DNA of 64,000 nucleotides from an uncultured Prevotellaceae bacterium (GCA_902799905.1 CADCCB010000006.1:1-64000); one strand, 5' to 3'; numbered from the stretch's first letter, positions 55,938 through 64,000 are shown. Notes: generated by a model not told the origin, from the sequence alone. Translations and numbers: made by a program.

Positions 55938-57380
55938 CTTCACCCCATCATGTTCGCAGGCACAGGCAGCGATGTCGGCAAAAGCATCGTAGCCGCGGCC
56001 TTCTGTCGTATCTTCAAGCAAGACGGCTATCAGCCTGCACCTTTCAAGGCGCAAAACATGGCGCTGAACTCCTACGCAACGCCCGAGGGTTTCGAGATTG
56101 GCCGTGCTCAGGCCGTGCAGGCCGAAGCCGCTGGCATTCCCTGCCATACAGATATGAACCCGTTGCTACTGAAGCCCCAAAGCGACCACACCTCCCAGGT
56201 CGTCCTGAACGGGCGCCCCATCGGCAATAAGGACGCCTACGACTACTGGCGGGAGAGAAGTGTGCAGCGAGGTTCACCCTCGCTGTCCCATCCCGACTTC
56301 CGCTCTGAAGTCCACGCTGCCTTCGACCGTCTGGCAGCACGCTATAACCCCATTGTGATGGAGGGGGCCGGCAGTATTGCGGAGATCAACCTGAAGGACC
56401 GCGATCTGGTAAACATGTCGATGGCCCGTCACGCTAAGGCTGACGTCATCTTGGTGGGCGATATTGACAGGGGTGGTGTCTTTGCTTCCGTCTATGGCAG
56501 CATCATGTTGCAGACGCCAGAGGATCGTCAACTTATCAAAGGTATCATCATCAATAAGTTCCGTGGTGACATGCGGCTCTTCGACGAAGGTCGCAAGATG
56601 TTAGAAGAGATTTGTGGCGTACCTGTTCTTGGCGTGATACCTTATTATAAAGATATCTATATCGACGAAGAGGATAGTGTGGCATTGGAGCAGAAGCGCC
56701 GTCAGTTGGAAGAGGGCAAGGTGAATGTAGCCGTGGTTTTATTACGTCATATCAGCAACTATACCGACTTCGATACGCTGGAGCGCGACCCTCGCGTCAA
56801 CCTTTTCTATACCAACAACGTCGCTGACATCCAGCAAGCCGACATCATCATCCTGCCTGGCACGAAGTCCACCTTGGATGACTTGTTGGAGTTGCGTCGT
56901 AACGGTTGTGCACAGGCCATCCAGCGTGCCCATCGTGAGGGAAAGACGGTGGTTGGTATCTGTGGAGGCTATCAGATACTGGGGCAAATGGTTAGCGATC
57001 CTGATGGTATTGAGGGAAGCATTACCAGCCTGCCTGGCCTTGGACTTCTACCCATCCATACGACGATGACCCCAGAGAAGACTACCCGACAGGTCACATT
57101 CGAGTTCAACGGACAGACATGCCGTGGCTACGAGATTCACCAAGGCGTCAGCGACACCAACAACCCCATTCTACAGACCGACCATTGCATCGGGACATAC
57201 ATCCACGGATTCCTCGACAATGCACCAGTCATCGAGTTCCTTTTGAAAGACAAATCCCATATAGAGGCATGTACTTTTGATTACGCGACATTCAAGGAGA
57301 AGCAATACGACAAGTTGGCTGCCCATATCCGCAAATACGTAGATATAAACCGCATCTATGAAATCCTAAGACATGACTAA
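55920..57380 (+). CDS. cbiP: Cobyric acid synthase
   Basis: 486 residues. P-loop domain 'PIMFAGTGSDVGKSIVAAAF', then 'NMALNSYATPEGFEIGRAQA' and 'VMEGAGSIAEINLKDRDLVN', and a glutamine amidotransferase domain with 'GICGGYQILGQM' and the histidine of 'GTYIHGFLD'. It amidates the remaining b, d, e, g side chains. The true start is uncertain: TTG at 55920 (inside a repeat) or the ATG at 55950 in the conserved 'IMFAGTG'. Overlaps cbiB by 8 bp. Confidence 0.95.
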   Translation: MSNCKSLHPIMFAGTGSDVGKSIVAAAFCRIFKQDGYQPAPFKAQNMALNSYATPEGFEIGRAQAVQAEAAGIPCHTDMNPLLLKPQSDHTSQVVLNGRPIGNKDAYDYWRERSVQRGSPSLSHPDFRSEVHAAFDRLAARYNPIVMEGAGSIAEINLKDRDLVNMSMARHAKADVILVGDIDRGGVFASVYGSIMLQTPEDRQLIKGIIINKFRGDMRLFDEGRKMLEEICGVPVLGVIPYYKDIYIDEEDSVALEQKRRQLEEGKVNVAVVLLRHISNYTDFDTLERDPRVNLFYTNNVADIQQADIIILPGTKSTLDDLLELRRNGCAQAIQRAHREGKTVVGICGGYQILGQMVSDPDGIEGSITSLPGLGLLPIHTTMTPEKTTRQVTFEFNGQTCRGYEIHQGVSDTNNPILQTDHCIGTYIHGFLDNAPVIEFLLKDKSHIEACTFDYATFKEKQYDKLAAHIRKYVDINRIYEILRHD

Positions 57381-58350
57381 TGTGGTGTCACTATTGATTG
57401 GCTGGGTACTCGACCTCCTCTTCGGCGACCCGGCTCGACTGCCCCACCCCATTGTATGGTTCGGCAAGGCTATCGCTTTCTTCGAACACCGACTGAACAA
57501 AGGCAGTCATCGCAAACTCAAGGGTGCCTTGGTCGCTATTGGCCTCATCATTTTCGTCTATGTATCCACTTGGCTCCTCTTATGGAGCATTTCTCATTAC
57601 TCATTACTCATTTCTCATTTGGCCGAAGGCGTTCTAATTTTCTTCTGTCTGGCTGGCACCACCCTCATCCGCGAGGTAAGGGAAGTGTTTCTGGCACTCG
57701 ACCGTTCTTTGGACGAAGGACGCAGGCAGGTAGCCCGCATCGTAGGCCGCGACACCTCGGAACTCTCGGCACAGGAGGTGCGCACGGCTGCTTTGGAGAC
57801 GCTGGCTGAGAACCTGAGCGACGGTGTCATCGCCCCACTCTTCTGGCTTGCCATTCTGGGAGTGCCCGGCATGATGGCCTATAAGATGGTGAACACCCTC
57901 GACTCGATGATTGGCTACAAGACCGAGCGCTATAAGGACTTCGGCTGTTGGGCCGCCCACATCGACGACGTCGCTAACTATATCCCCGCCCGTCTCACGG
58001 CATTGCTTATGGTAATGCCTCACGCAATTATCCATTTTCAATTATCCATTTTCAATTTTGTTCACAAGAACGGCCGGAATCACGCTTCACCCAACAGCGG
58101 TTACCCCGAGGCTGCGTTGGCCGGCATCCTCAACTGTCGTTTCGGCGGTCCCCACTACTACTTCGGTCAACTCTTCCATAAGCCCTATATCGGTGATAAC
58201 GACCGCGAACTCACCACCGCCGACATGAGAAAAGCCGTCCACATCAATCGACTTGCTGAAATACTGATGGTTTTTCTAACGGCACTTTGTCTTATCATCA
58301 AAGAAATTTGGATTTTCAATTGCTTATTCGTATCTTTGCAGGCAGTATGA
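57373..58350 (+). CDS. cbiB: Adenosylcobinamide-phosphate synthase
   Basis: 325-residue membrane enzyme joining aminopropanol phosphate (from CobD) to adenosylcobyrate. Start 'VSLLIGWVLDLLFGDPARLP' with 'HPIVWFGKAI'; 'LSAQEVRTAALETLAENLSD' and 'GVIAPLFWLAILGVPGMMAY' are signatures, and 'NSGYPEAALAGILNCRFGGP' is conserved. Two repeats are inserted: residues 71-83 ('ISHYSLLISH') and 217-229 ('IHFQLSIFNF'), both in or next to membrane segments. The 3' end also carries the promoter of the next gene. Confidence 0.93.
   Translation: MTNVVSLLIGWVLDLLFGDPARLPHPIVWFGKAIAFFEHRLNKGSHRKLKGALVAIGLIIFVYVSTWLLLWSISHYSLLISHLAEGVLIFFCLAGTTLIREVREVFLALDRSLDEGRRQVARIVGRDTSELSAQEVRTAALETLAENLSDGVIAPLFWLAILGVPGMMAYKMVNTLDSMIGYKTERYKDFGCWAAHIDDVANYIPARLTALLMVMPHAIIHFQLSIFNFVHKNGRNHASPNSGYPEAALAGILNCRFGGPHYYFGQLFHKPYIGDNDRELTTADMRKAVHINRLAEILMVFLTALCLIIKEIWIFNCLFVSLQAV
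57588..57620 (+). repeat. CTCATTTCTCATTACTCATT repeat inside cbiB
   Basis: Tandem CATTTCTCATTACTCATTAC then TCATTTCTCATTT; the same family as the arms of the element in rsmF (37457-37492). It reads as a hydrophobic stretch and may extend a membrane helix. Confidence 0.7.
58026..58060 (+). repeat. CAATTATCCATTTTCAATTA repeat inside cbiB
   Basis: Two copies of ATTATCCATTTTCA in tandem (CAATTATCCATTTTCAATTA, TCCATTTTCAATTTT), translated as 'IIHFQLSIFNF'. The words differ from the first cbiB repeat. Confidence 0.65.
58308..58338 (+). promoter_or_regulatory. Internal promoter at the end of cbiB
   Basis: TTTG (58308-58311), 19 bp, TATCTTTG (58331-58338), inside the last codons of cbiB. The next ATG is at 58347. 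Confidence 0.65.
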
Positions 58351-59762
58351 AAAGGATTATTATTGCAGGACTGGGGCCTGGAACCCCCGAGGACATGACG
58401 GCTGCCGTCATCCAGGCAGTAAAAGAAGCCGACGTGGTGGTAGGCTATAAGTACTACTTCCAGTTTGTGGAGCCCTATCTGCGCCCTGGGTGCAAGTGCA
58501 TCGACACAGGCATGAAGCACGAACGTGAGCGGGCTGAGCAAGCCATAGAACTGGCAGAGCAGGGACAGGTTGTCGTGGTCATCTCCAGCGGCGATGCCGG
58601 CATCTATGGTATGGCTCCACTTATCTATGAGATGAAGCGAGAGCGCATGGTCAGCGGTTTTACCGCTGACATAGAAGTAGTCACCCTCCCCGGCATCTCT
58701 GCCTTCCAGAAAGCGGCCTCGCTACTTGGCGCGCCCATCGGTCACGACCTCTGCATCATCTCGCTCTCCGACCTGATGACACCTTGGCAAGTGATTGAGC
58801 GTCGCATCAAGGCTGCCGCCACTGGCGACTTCGTAACTGCCATCTACAACCCCAAGTCGCATGGTCGCTACTGGCAACTGTACCGTCTCGTTGAACTGTT
58901 CTTACAAGAACGCTCGGCTGACACTCCTGTTGGTTATGTCCGTCAGGCCGGCAGACCCGAACAAGAGATAAAGGTCACTACCTTAGGGACTTTCGACCCA
59001 GAGGATGTGGATATGTTCACCGTCATCCTCATAGGCAACTCACAGTCGTATCTTGCAGGAGGCAAGATGATTACCCCACGAGGATACTATCGTGAACAAT
59101 CACAAGAAGACATAAAGCCCGGCCAATCCATTATGATGGAGAGTTTCCGCACAATTCTCTCCGAGATGCAGCACCCCGATATGCCCAAATGGCACCTATG
59201 GCCCTTGCTGCACGCCATCCATACAACTGTAGATTTTGGTATGGAACAAAACCTGTGGATGGACGAATGTGCAACAGAATTAATATATAATAAGGTAAAG
59301 GACGGTTCCCTAAAACACATAGTGACCGATGTGACGATGGCAGCAAGCGGAATCCGTAAAGGGGCACTAGAGAGATTAGGCATCCAAGTGCATTGTTACA
59401 TCAACGATTCGCGTTCAAAGCAGATGGCAGACGAAAAAGGGATTACTCGCAGTCAGGCTTGCATGCAACTGGCTGCGGAAGAATACCCCGAGGCTCTCTA
59501 CGTAGTGGGCAATGCGCCCACAGCGCTATTCGAGATTTGTGATTTGGTGCGCAAGGGAAAAATGCGTCCCACAGGCATCATCGCAGCACCCGTCGGCTTT
59601 GTCCATGTCTGCGAAAGCAAACACGCCGTCAAGACTCTAAAACAGATTCCCAAGATCATCGTTGAGGGACGCAAAGGCGGAAGTAATCTCGCAGCAACGC
59701 TCTGCAACGCCATCCTCACCTTCGATGATGCAGAGCAACTGAAACCGGGACGCGACCTTTGA
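58347..59762 (+). CDS. Fused CbiH (C17-methyltransferase) and CbiC (precorrin-8 methylmutase)
   Basis: 471 residues. N-terminal CbiH/CobJ (1-245): 'MKRIIIAGLGPGTPEDMTAA', 'ISSGDAGIYGMAPLIYEMKR', 'LPGISAFQKAASLLGAPIGH', 'FVTAIYNPKSHGR'. This enzyme carries out ring contraction. C-terminal CbiC/CobH (about 260-471): 'VDFGMEQNLWMDECATELIY', 'HIVTDVTMAASGI' and 'GNAPTALFEICDLV', with 'GRKGGSNLAATLCNAI'. It moves the methyl from C11 to C12. Start overlaps the cbiB stop (ATGA). Confidence 0.95.
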   Translation: MKRIIIAGLGPGTPEDMTAAVIQAVKEADVVVGYKYYFQFVEPYLRPGCKCIDTGMKHERERAEQAIELAEQGQVVVVISSGDAGIYGMAPLIYEMKRERMVSGFTADIEVVTLPGISAFQKAASLLGAPIGHDLCIISLSDLMTPWQVIERRIKAAATGDFVTAIYNPKSHGRYWQLYRLVELFLQERSADTPVGYVRQAGRPEQEIKVTTLGTFDPEDVDMFTVILIGNSQSYLAGGKMITPRGYYREQSQEDIKPGQSIMMESFRTILSEMQHPDMPKWHLWPLLHAIHTTVDFGMEQNLWMDECATELIYNKVKDGSLKHIVTDVTMAASGIRKGALERLGIQVHCYINDSRSKQMADEKGITRSQACMQLAAEEYPEALYVVGNAPTALFEICDLVRKGKMRPTGIIAAPVGFVHVCESKHAVKTLKQIPKIIVEGRKGGSNLAATLCNAILTFDDAEQLKPGRDL

Positions 59763-59789
59763 CTTGAACCACAAATTACACGAATAGGC

Positions 59790-61019
59790 ATGTTACGTTT
59801 CATCGTCATTGGCATAACTGATAATCCACAACCTTGGTTTCCACCAGAAGTTCTGGAGATTATCAAGGAGGGCAAGGTATTCTCGGGCGGCAAGCGCCAT
59901 CATGAGATTATAGCGTCACTGCTACCAGAAGATGCCGAATGGATAGACATCACCGTGCCCCTCGATGCCGTCTTCGAACAATATAGCCACCACTCCCAAC
60001 GGTTTTCCGTTGGGTCTATCATTGTCTTCGCTTCCGGCGACCCCCTCTTCTTCGGCTTTGCCAACACCATCAAGCACAAGATGCCTGAGTCGGAGATTGT
60101 AGTCTATCCGACCTTTAACTCCTTGCAGATGCTGGCCCACCGATTGCTGATGCCTTACCACGACATGCGCATTGTCTCGCTGACGGGCCGTCCGTGGCCA
60201 GAGTTTGACAAGGCACTCATTGAGCACGCTGGGAAGATAGGCATCCTCACAGACAAGGAGCACACCCCTGCCGCCATTGCCCAGCGGATGCTAGACTATG
60301 GATACAAAGGCTACACAATGCATATCGGTGAACATCTCGGCAACCCGCAACAGGAGAAGGTAAGCACGCTCACCCTCGAGGAGGCCGCCAAGCGCGAAGT
60401 GCCCATGCCAAACTGCGTGATTCTCTGCGGGGAAACCGCAGAGCACACGCGTCTCTTCGGTATTCCCGATTCCGGGTTCTCCCTCCTTGATGGTCGCGAG
60501 AAGATGATTACGAAGATGCCCATCCGTCTGCTGACGCTTCAAGCCCTCGACTTGCCGAAGAAACATGTACTATGGGACATCGGCTTCTGCACCGGCAGCA
60601 TCTCCATTGAGGCCCGCCTACAGTTCCCCCATCTGCATATAGAAGCCTTCGAGATACGCCCTGAGTGCGAGTCTATCATCCACGAAAACGCTCGTCGCTT
60701 CGGTGCCCCAGGCATCAACGTCCATATAGGCGACTTCCTCGAAGCCACCACTCCCGCCGACTCTCCGACGGGCATTCCAGATGCCGTCTTCATCGGCGGT
60801 CATGGCGGCAAATTGAAGGAAATCATAGCAAAAGTCCTGACAGTACTTGCCGATGACGGCTGCATCGTGATGAATAGCGTCAAGGCTCCTCTCGTCAAGA
60901 CCGACAGCCATCAACTCTGGGATGAAGCATGTCGGGAACTCGGCCTTCGGCAAGAACCACCAATGAGAATAATTATAGACGAACATCACCCTATCGAGAT
61001 TCTAAAATGCAAAAGATAG
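59790..61019 (+). CDS. Fused CbiE-CbiT (C5/C15 methyltransferase and C12 decarboxylase)
   Basis: 409 residues. CbiE part (1-205) is a tetrapyrrole methylase ('FIVIGITDNPQPWFPPEVLE', 'SGDPLFFGFANTI', 'YPTFNSLQMLAHRLLMPYHD'). CbiT part (about 225-409) is a class I SAM methyltransferase ('VLWDIGFCTGSISIEARLQF', 'AVFIGGHGGKLKEIIAKVL'), where the usual GxGxG reads GFCTG. Equivalent to CobL of the aerobic pathway. Its end overlaps the next start by 13 bp. Confidence 0.94.
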   Translation: MLRFIVIGITDNPQPWFPPEVLEIIKEGKVFSGGKRHHEIIASLLPEDAEWIDITVPLDAVFEQYSHHSQRFSVGSIIVFASGDPLFFGFANTIKHKMPESEIVVYPTFNSLQMLAHRLLMPYHDMRIVSLTGRPWPEFDKALIEHAGKIGILTDKEHTPAAIAQRMLDYGYKGYTMHIGEHLGNPQQEKVSTLTLEEAAKREVPMPNCVILCGETAEHTRLFGIPDSGFSLLDGREKMITKMPIRLLTLQALDLPKKHVLWDIGFCTGSISIEARLQFPHLHIEAFEIRPECESIIHENARRFGAPGINVHIGDFLEATTPADSPTGIPDAVFIGGHGGKLKEIIAKVLTVLADDGCIVMNSVKAPLVKTDSHQLWDEACRELGLRQEPPMRIIIDEHHPIEILKCKR

Positions 61020-62812
61020 CAGTCATACAGATCAGCGAGGCAGGCAGTGCCATCGCCACCCGCCTGAAAGAACACTTCCCCACCGCCGTCACTGTGAGTC
61101 GCGATTCCGTTGCGACAAACTGGGGTAACTACGATGCCTTTGTGTTTATCGGTGCGATGGGCATTTGCGTTCGAACCATCGCCCCTTATATCAAAGACAA
61201 GCACAAAGACCCCGCCGTGGTATGTATCGATAGCACAGGGCAGAACGCCATCTCCGTGCTCTCCGGACATATAGGAGGAGCCAACGATCTTACCCGAGAG
61301 GTGGCTGCGGTGACAGGTGCCCGCGAGGTCATCACCACCCAGAGTGACAATGCCGGCCTATGGGCACTAGACACATTAGGAAAGCGCTTCGATTGGCCCA
61401 TCGCCAGCGATATCGACGACATGAACGATTGCATCTACGCCTTCGTTAACCGTCAACCTACTGCCCTGCTACTTGAGGCTCGCGATGAGGGTACCGACTA
61501 TTTAGAATCCACCAAGCCCGAACATGTCACCATCATCAACGACATTCGTGAGGCTGACCCCAGGAAATACAAACTGTTGATCATCGTATCACCCTTCATC
61601 CGTTATGCGCCCGAGGGTATGCTCGAACTGCATTTCACGCCAATGGTCGGCACCATCGGCTTTGGCCTGGCGCACCATCCCGAGGACTATAAACGCATCT
61701 ACGACGAGATTGATGAAGCCTTTGCCGAAAAAGGCATCCTGCCTTGTGCCCATCGTTACTGTACCATCGACGTAAAAGAGGATGAAGAGTTCTGTGCGAT
61801 GCTCCAAGATGAATACGACGAAGAGATTGTCTTCTTCTCTGCAGAGGAACTCGCACAGGTTGAGGTTCCCAATCCCAGCGAGACTGTTCAAAAGCATGTG
61901 GGCACGCCCTCTGTCTGCGAGGCTGCCGCCATTCTTGGCTCCAACAACGGCAAACTGATTATTCCAAAGGTAAAAGGGAAGAACTGGACGGCAGCACTGG
62001 CTATAGACCATAGTCACCTCCGTAATGGTAGTGTGCTCAACGGTTCTGCCGCTGAGGGCCACATTGAAATCGTCGGTGCCGGCCCCGGTGACCCTGACCT
62101 AATCTCCGTGCGAGGCCGCAAGATGCTCGAACGGGCCGACCTCATTCTCTATGCTGGCTCGTTAGTGCCCAAGGCTCTCACCGAGTGCCATAAACTAGGC
62201 GCCGTAGTGCGTTCCTCTGCTGATATGAACCTCGAAGAGCAATGTGAACTCATGAAACAGTTTTACGACCAAGGCAAGTTCATCGTTCGTCTGCATACCG
62301 GTGACCCCTGCATCTTCGGAGCCATCCAGGAGCAAATGGCCTTTTTCGATCAGCACCACATGGACTATCACATCACCCCGGGCATCTCCTCCTTCCTCGC
62401 TGCCGCTGCCGAACTGCAGAGCCAGTTCACCATTCCCGAGCGTTGTCAGACCATCATCCTCACACGTGGTGAGGGCCGTACCCCCATGCCCGAGAAGGAG
62501 CAACTGCATCTGCTTGCCCGCAGCCAGAGTACCATGTGCATCTTCCTCTCGGCTTCAATTGTCGACGATGTGCAGCGCGAACTGCTAAAGGAATATCCCG
62601 AGGACACCCCCGTTGCCGCCTGCTATCACCTCACCTGGCCCGACCAGAAAATCTATAGGGGAACACTTAAGGATTTAGCAAAGATTGTTCACGACAACCA
62701 CCTAACCCTCACCACCATGCTCGTCGTAGGTGAGGCCATTGATAACCGTCAAGGTTTATCCGAACTCTACAATAAGCACTTCACCCATCTGTTTAGGATA
62801 GGAGACGCTTAA
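61007..62812 (+). CDS. Fused CbiG (lactone hydrolase) and CbiF (C11-methyltransferase)
   Basis: 601 residues. N-terminal CbiG (1-340): 'FVFIGAMGICVRTIAPYIKD' and 'SVLSGHIGGANDLTREVAAV' are CbiG hallmarks, with 'GTPSVCEAAAIL' in its C-terminal domain. C-terminal CbiF/CobM (about 347-601): 'EIVGAGPGDPDLISVRGRKM', 'VRLHTGDPCIFGAIQEQMAF', 'ITPGISSFLAAAAELQSQFT', 'ILTRGEGRTPMPEKE'. CbiG opens the ring lactone, and CbiF adds the methyl before it. Confidence 0.95.
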   Translation: MQKIAVIQISEAGSAIATRLKEHFPTAVTVSRDSVATNWGNYDAFVFIGAMGICVRTIAPYIKDKHKDPAVVCIDSTGQNAISVLSGHIGGANDLTREVAAVTGAREVITTQSDNAGLWALDTLGKRFDWPIASDIDDMNDCIYAFVNRQPTALLLEARDEGTDYLESTKPEHVTIINDIREADPRKYKLLIIVSPFIRYAPEGMLELHFTPMVGTIGFGLAHHPEDYKRIYDEIDEAFAEKGILPCAHRYCTIDVKEDEEFCAMLQDEYDEEIVFFSAEELAQVEVPNPSETVQKHVGTPSVCEAAAILGSNNGKLIIPKVKGKNWTAALAIDHSHLRNGSVLNGSAAEGHIEIVGAGPGDPDLISVRGRKMLERADLILYAGSLVPKALTECHKLGAVVRSSADMNLEEQCELMKQFYDQGKFIVRLHTGDPCIFGAIQEQMAFFDQHHMDYHITPGISSFLAAAAELQSQFTIPERCQTIILTRGEGRTPMPEKEQLHLLARSQSTMCIFLSASIVDDVQRELLKEYPEDTPVAACYHLTWPDQKIYRGTLKDLAKIVHDNHLTLTTMLVVGEAIDNRQGLSELYNKHFTHLFRIGDA

Positions 62813-62844
62813 GTTCTGAGAGTCTATATCAAACAGGAACATGT

Positions 62845-64000
62845 ATGATACTGGTATTCGGAGGAACGACGGAAGGGCGTAAAACCGTAGAAATGCTGGA
62901 AGAAGGAGGTAACACCTATTACTACAGCACAAAGACGGGAGAGCAGGACATCACGCTGCATCACGGGCAACGCATCGATGGGGCTCTTGACGAGAAGGCA
63001 ATGCGGACATTCTGCCATAAGCACGGCATACGACTGATGGTGGATGCGGCACATCCCTTCGCCAGCAGACTGCACCAGACGATAGCCTGCGTCGCCGAGG
63101 AAATGCATATTCCCGTGGTCCGCTATGAACGCATCTACCCCCCTCGAAATCCCAACATCACCTGGATAGACGATTATCGGCAAATACCAACTGACATCCA
63201 TTCACTTCTGGCCACCACGGGCGTGCAAAGTATTAGCCGACTGAAATGGTTGGAGGGGCAAGGGGTGAAGGTCATCTATCGCATCCTGAACCGCGAGAGC
63301 AGCATCGAGTTGGCACATCAGCAGGGGGCAACAGATAATCAACTCTGCTATTACGAGGATGCCAAAGAAATACCCGTCAAAGTCGAAGCCATCCTCCTGA
63401 AGGAAAGTGGCATCTCAGGCGGATTTCCCGAAAAGGTGGAGGCTGCCAAAGCAAAAGGCATGCGTATCATAGCACTGAAAAGACCAGTATGGCGGATGGT
63501 GGATGGTGAATGGCGGATAGTGAACGGACCTTATGGATTACGAAGGGCTGTGGAAAAACTATTGCCCGAGTTCTATCCCTTGCACAGCGGTCTGACCACT
63601 GGCACCTGCGCTACGGCTGCGGCTGTGGCTGCGACATTAAAACTACAGAAGAACGAAATGCCAAACGAGGTTCCTGTCATCCTGCCAAATGGAGAAACCA
63701 TTATGGTACCTGTGGGCTATGGCAACGGTTATGCCTACTGCATCAAAGAGGCAGGCGATGATCCTGATGTGACGAACGGAATTGAAGTAAGGGCAACAGT
63801 TCAGATGGGGAATGGGAAATTAGAAATTCTCGGAGGCGAGGGGGTGGGAAGGTTCACCCTTCCCGGCTTCGACTATCCGCCAGGCGAGGCCGCCATCAAC
63901 AAGGCACCACGGGAGATGATACGAAACAATATAGAACGAGTTTCTGGATCCAAGTTTCAGGTTTCAATTAGTATTCCTAATGGCGAAGAAATTGCGAAGC
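62845..64000 (+). CDS. Fused CbiJ (precorrin-6A reductase) and CbiD (C1-methyltransferase), truncated at the window edge
   Basis: Open to the last base (385 codons plus one base), so the 3' end is missing. CbiJ part (1-235): 'MILVFGGTTEGRKTVEMLEE', 'MVDAAHPFASRLHQTIACVA', 'VEAILLKESGISGGFPEKVE'. CbiD part from about residue 245: 'HSGLTTGTCATAAAVAATLK', 'EAGDDPDVTNGIEVRATV', 'GGEGVGRFTLPGF', 'GEAAINKAPREMI'. An ATG at 62841 is in another frame; the start at 62845 gives the conserved CbiJ N-terminus. A GGATGG-type tandem repeat sits in the linker. Confidence 0.93.
   Translation, partial: MILVFGGTTEGRKTVEMLEEGGNTYYYSTKTGEQDITLHHGQRIDGALDEKAMRTFCHKHGIRLMVDAAHPFASRLHQTIACVAEEMHIPVVRYERIYPPRNPNITWIDDYRQIPTDIHSLLATTGVQSISRLKWLEGQGVKVIYRILNRESSIELAHQQGATDNQLCYYEDAKEIPVKVEAILLKESGISGGFPEKVEAAKAKGMRIIALKRPVWRMVDGEWRIVNGPYGLRRAVEKLLPEFYPLHSGLTTGTCATAAAVAATLKLQKNEMPNEVPVILPNGETIMVPVGYGNGYAYCIKEAGDDPDVTNGIEVRATVQMGNGKLEILGGEGVGRFTLPGFDYPPGEAAINKAPREMIRNNIERVSGSKFQVSISIPNGEEIAK
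63490..63525 (+). repeat. GGCGGATGGTGGATGGTGAA tandem words in the CbiJ-CbiD linker
   Basis: GGCGGATGGTGGATGG, TGAATGGCGGATAGTGAA, translated as 'WRMVDGEWRIVNG'. It resembles the GGATGGC words in rsmF (36528) and lies exactly at the boundary of the two fused enzymes. Confidence 0.55.

Noticed and set aside
63830-63873. GGGAAGG...CCTTCCC palindrome in the CbiD part as another repeat insertion
   Set aside because: It encodes the normal CbiD motif 'GGEGVGRFTLPGFDYPPGEA', which the family always has, so it is not an insertion.
1-64000. tRNA or rRNA genes
   Set aside because: Nothing with cloverleaf signals (GGTTCGANNCC with a matching acceptor stem) or rRNA sequence was found by eye. A dedicated scan would settle this.

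Overview
The window looks like a chromosomal segment of a Bacteroidales bacterium, most likely Prevotellaceae (Prevotella/Segatella type). The reasons are: recurrent promoters of the Bacteroidetes form (TTTG, about 19-21 bp, then TAnnTTTG); little Shine-Dalgarno signal; family content such as a PorE-like OmpA lipoprotein of the type IX secretion system, BspA-type leucine-rich repeats, DUF4492-CydAB, DUF4374, DUF5056, DUF6249, PduO-type adenosyltransferase; and lipoproteins with acidic residues just after the lipid cysteine. No rRNA, tRNA, insertion sequence, prophage or CRISPR array was recognised.

Layout. 1-8.5 kb (minus strand): a long co-directional run with a MATE exporter, a cytidylate-kinase-like protein, a phosphoesterase, a tiny membrane protein, then nucleotide-sugar genes (rfbB, fdtA, a FemAB/GNAT acyltransferase, a DegT aminotransferase) with purT embedded, and a Bax-inhibitor-1 protein; a secreted protein starts at the left edge. 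8.6-19 kb (plus): subtilisin-like protease, xseAB, ilvE, a cluster of small membrane proteins (two CD225-like/DUF2752 pairs, two TM2 proteins), trmB, a BspA-like LRR protein and mrp. 19-25 kb (minus): a TolC/HlyD/two-permease exporter with no ATPase, preceded by a coiled-coil protein. 25-34.8 kb (plus): DUF4492-cydAB, topB, a membrane Ser/Thr kinase and a PorE-like lipoprotein. 34.7-36.3 kb (minus): DUF6249 protein, ECF sigma factor and DUF5056 protein. 36.4-42.1 kb: rsmF-like methyltransferase, a GH28-GH43 fusion, thyA-folA. 42.1-44.6 kb (minus): ExbB/ExbD cluster and an Lrp regulator.

44.7-64 kb is a cobalamin region. Two cobalamin riboswitches lie back to back at 49.8-50.25 kb. The minus-strand one precedes a TonB-dependent receptor and a CbiK-like lipoprotein. 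The plus-strand one precedes a second receptor, a DUF4374 lipoprotein and then CbiL, CbiA, CbiP, CbiB and four fused proteins (CbiH-CbiC, CbiE-CbiT, CbiG-CbiF, CbiJ-CbiD; the last runs off the window). A threonine-phosphate decarboxylase and an adenosyltransferase sit nearby. Together these cover almost the whole anaerobic corrin pathway plus two likely outer-membrane corrinoid or metal uptake systems.

The most unusual feature is not a gene. Short, often palindromic, low-complexity repeats of several families are scattered through the window. They lie at gene junctions, where they supply stop codons, false GTG starts or C-terminal tails. They also appear inside conserved genes, where they keep the frame open and add peptides to otherwise standard enzymes (RsmF, the ECF sigma factor, PorE, CydB, CbiA, CbiB, CobD, TopB, GH28, CbiJD). 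In two genes the signal peptide itself appears to be built from such repeats. This resembles the Rickettsia palindromic elements in behaviour, but the sequences are different.
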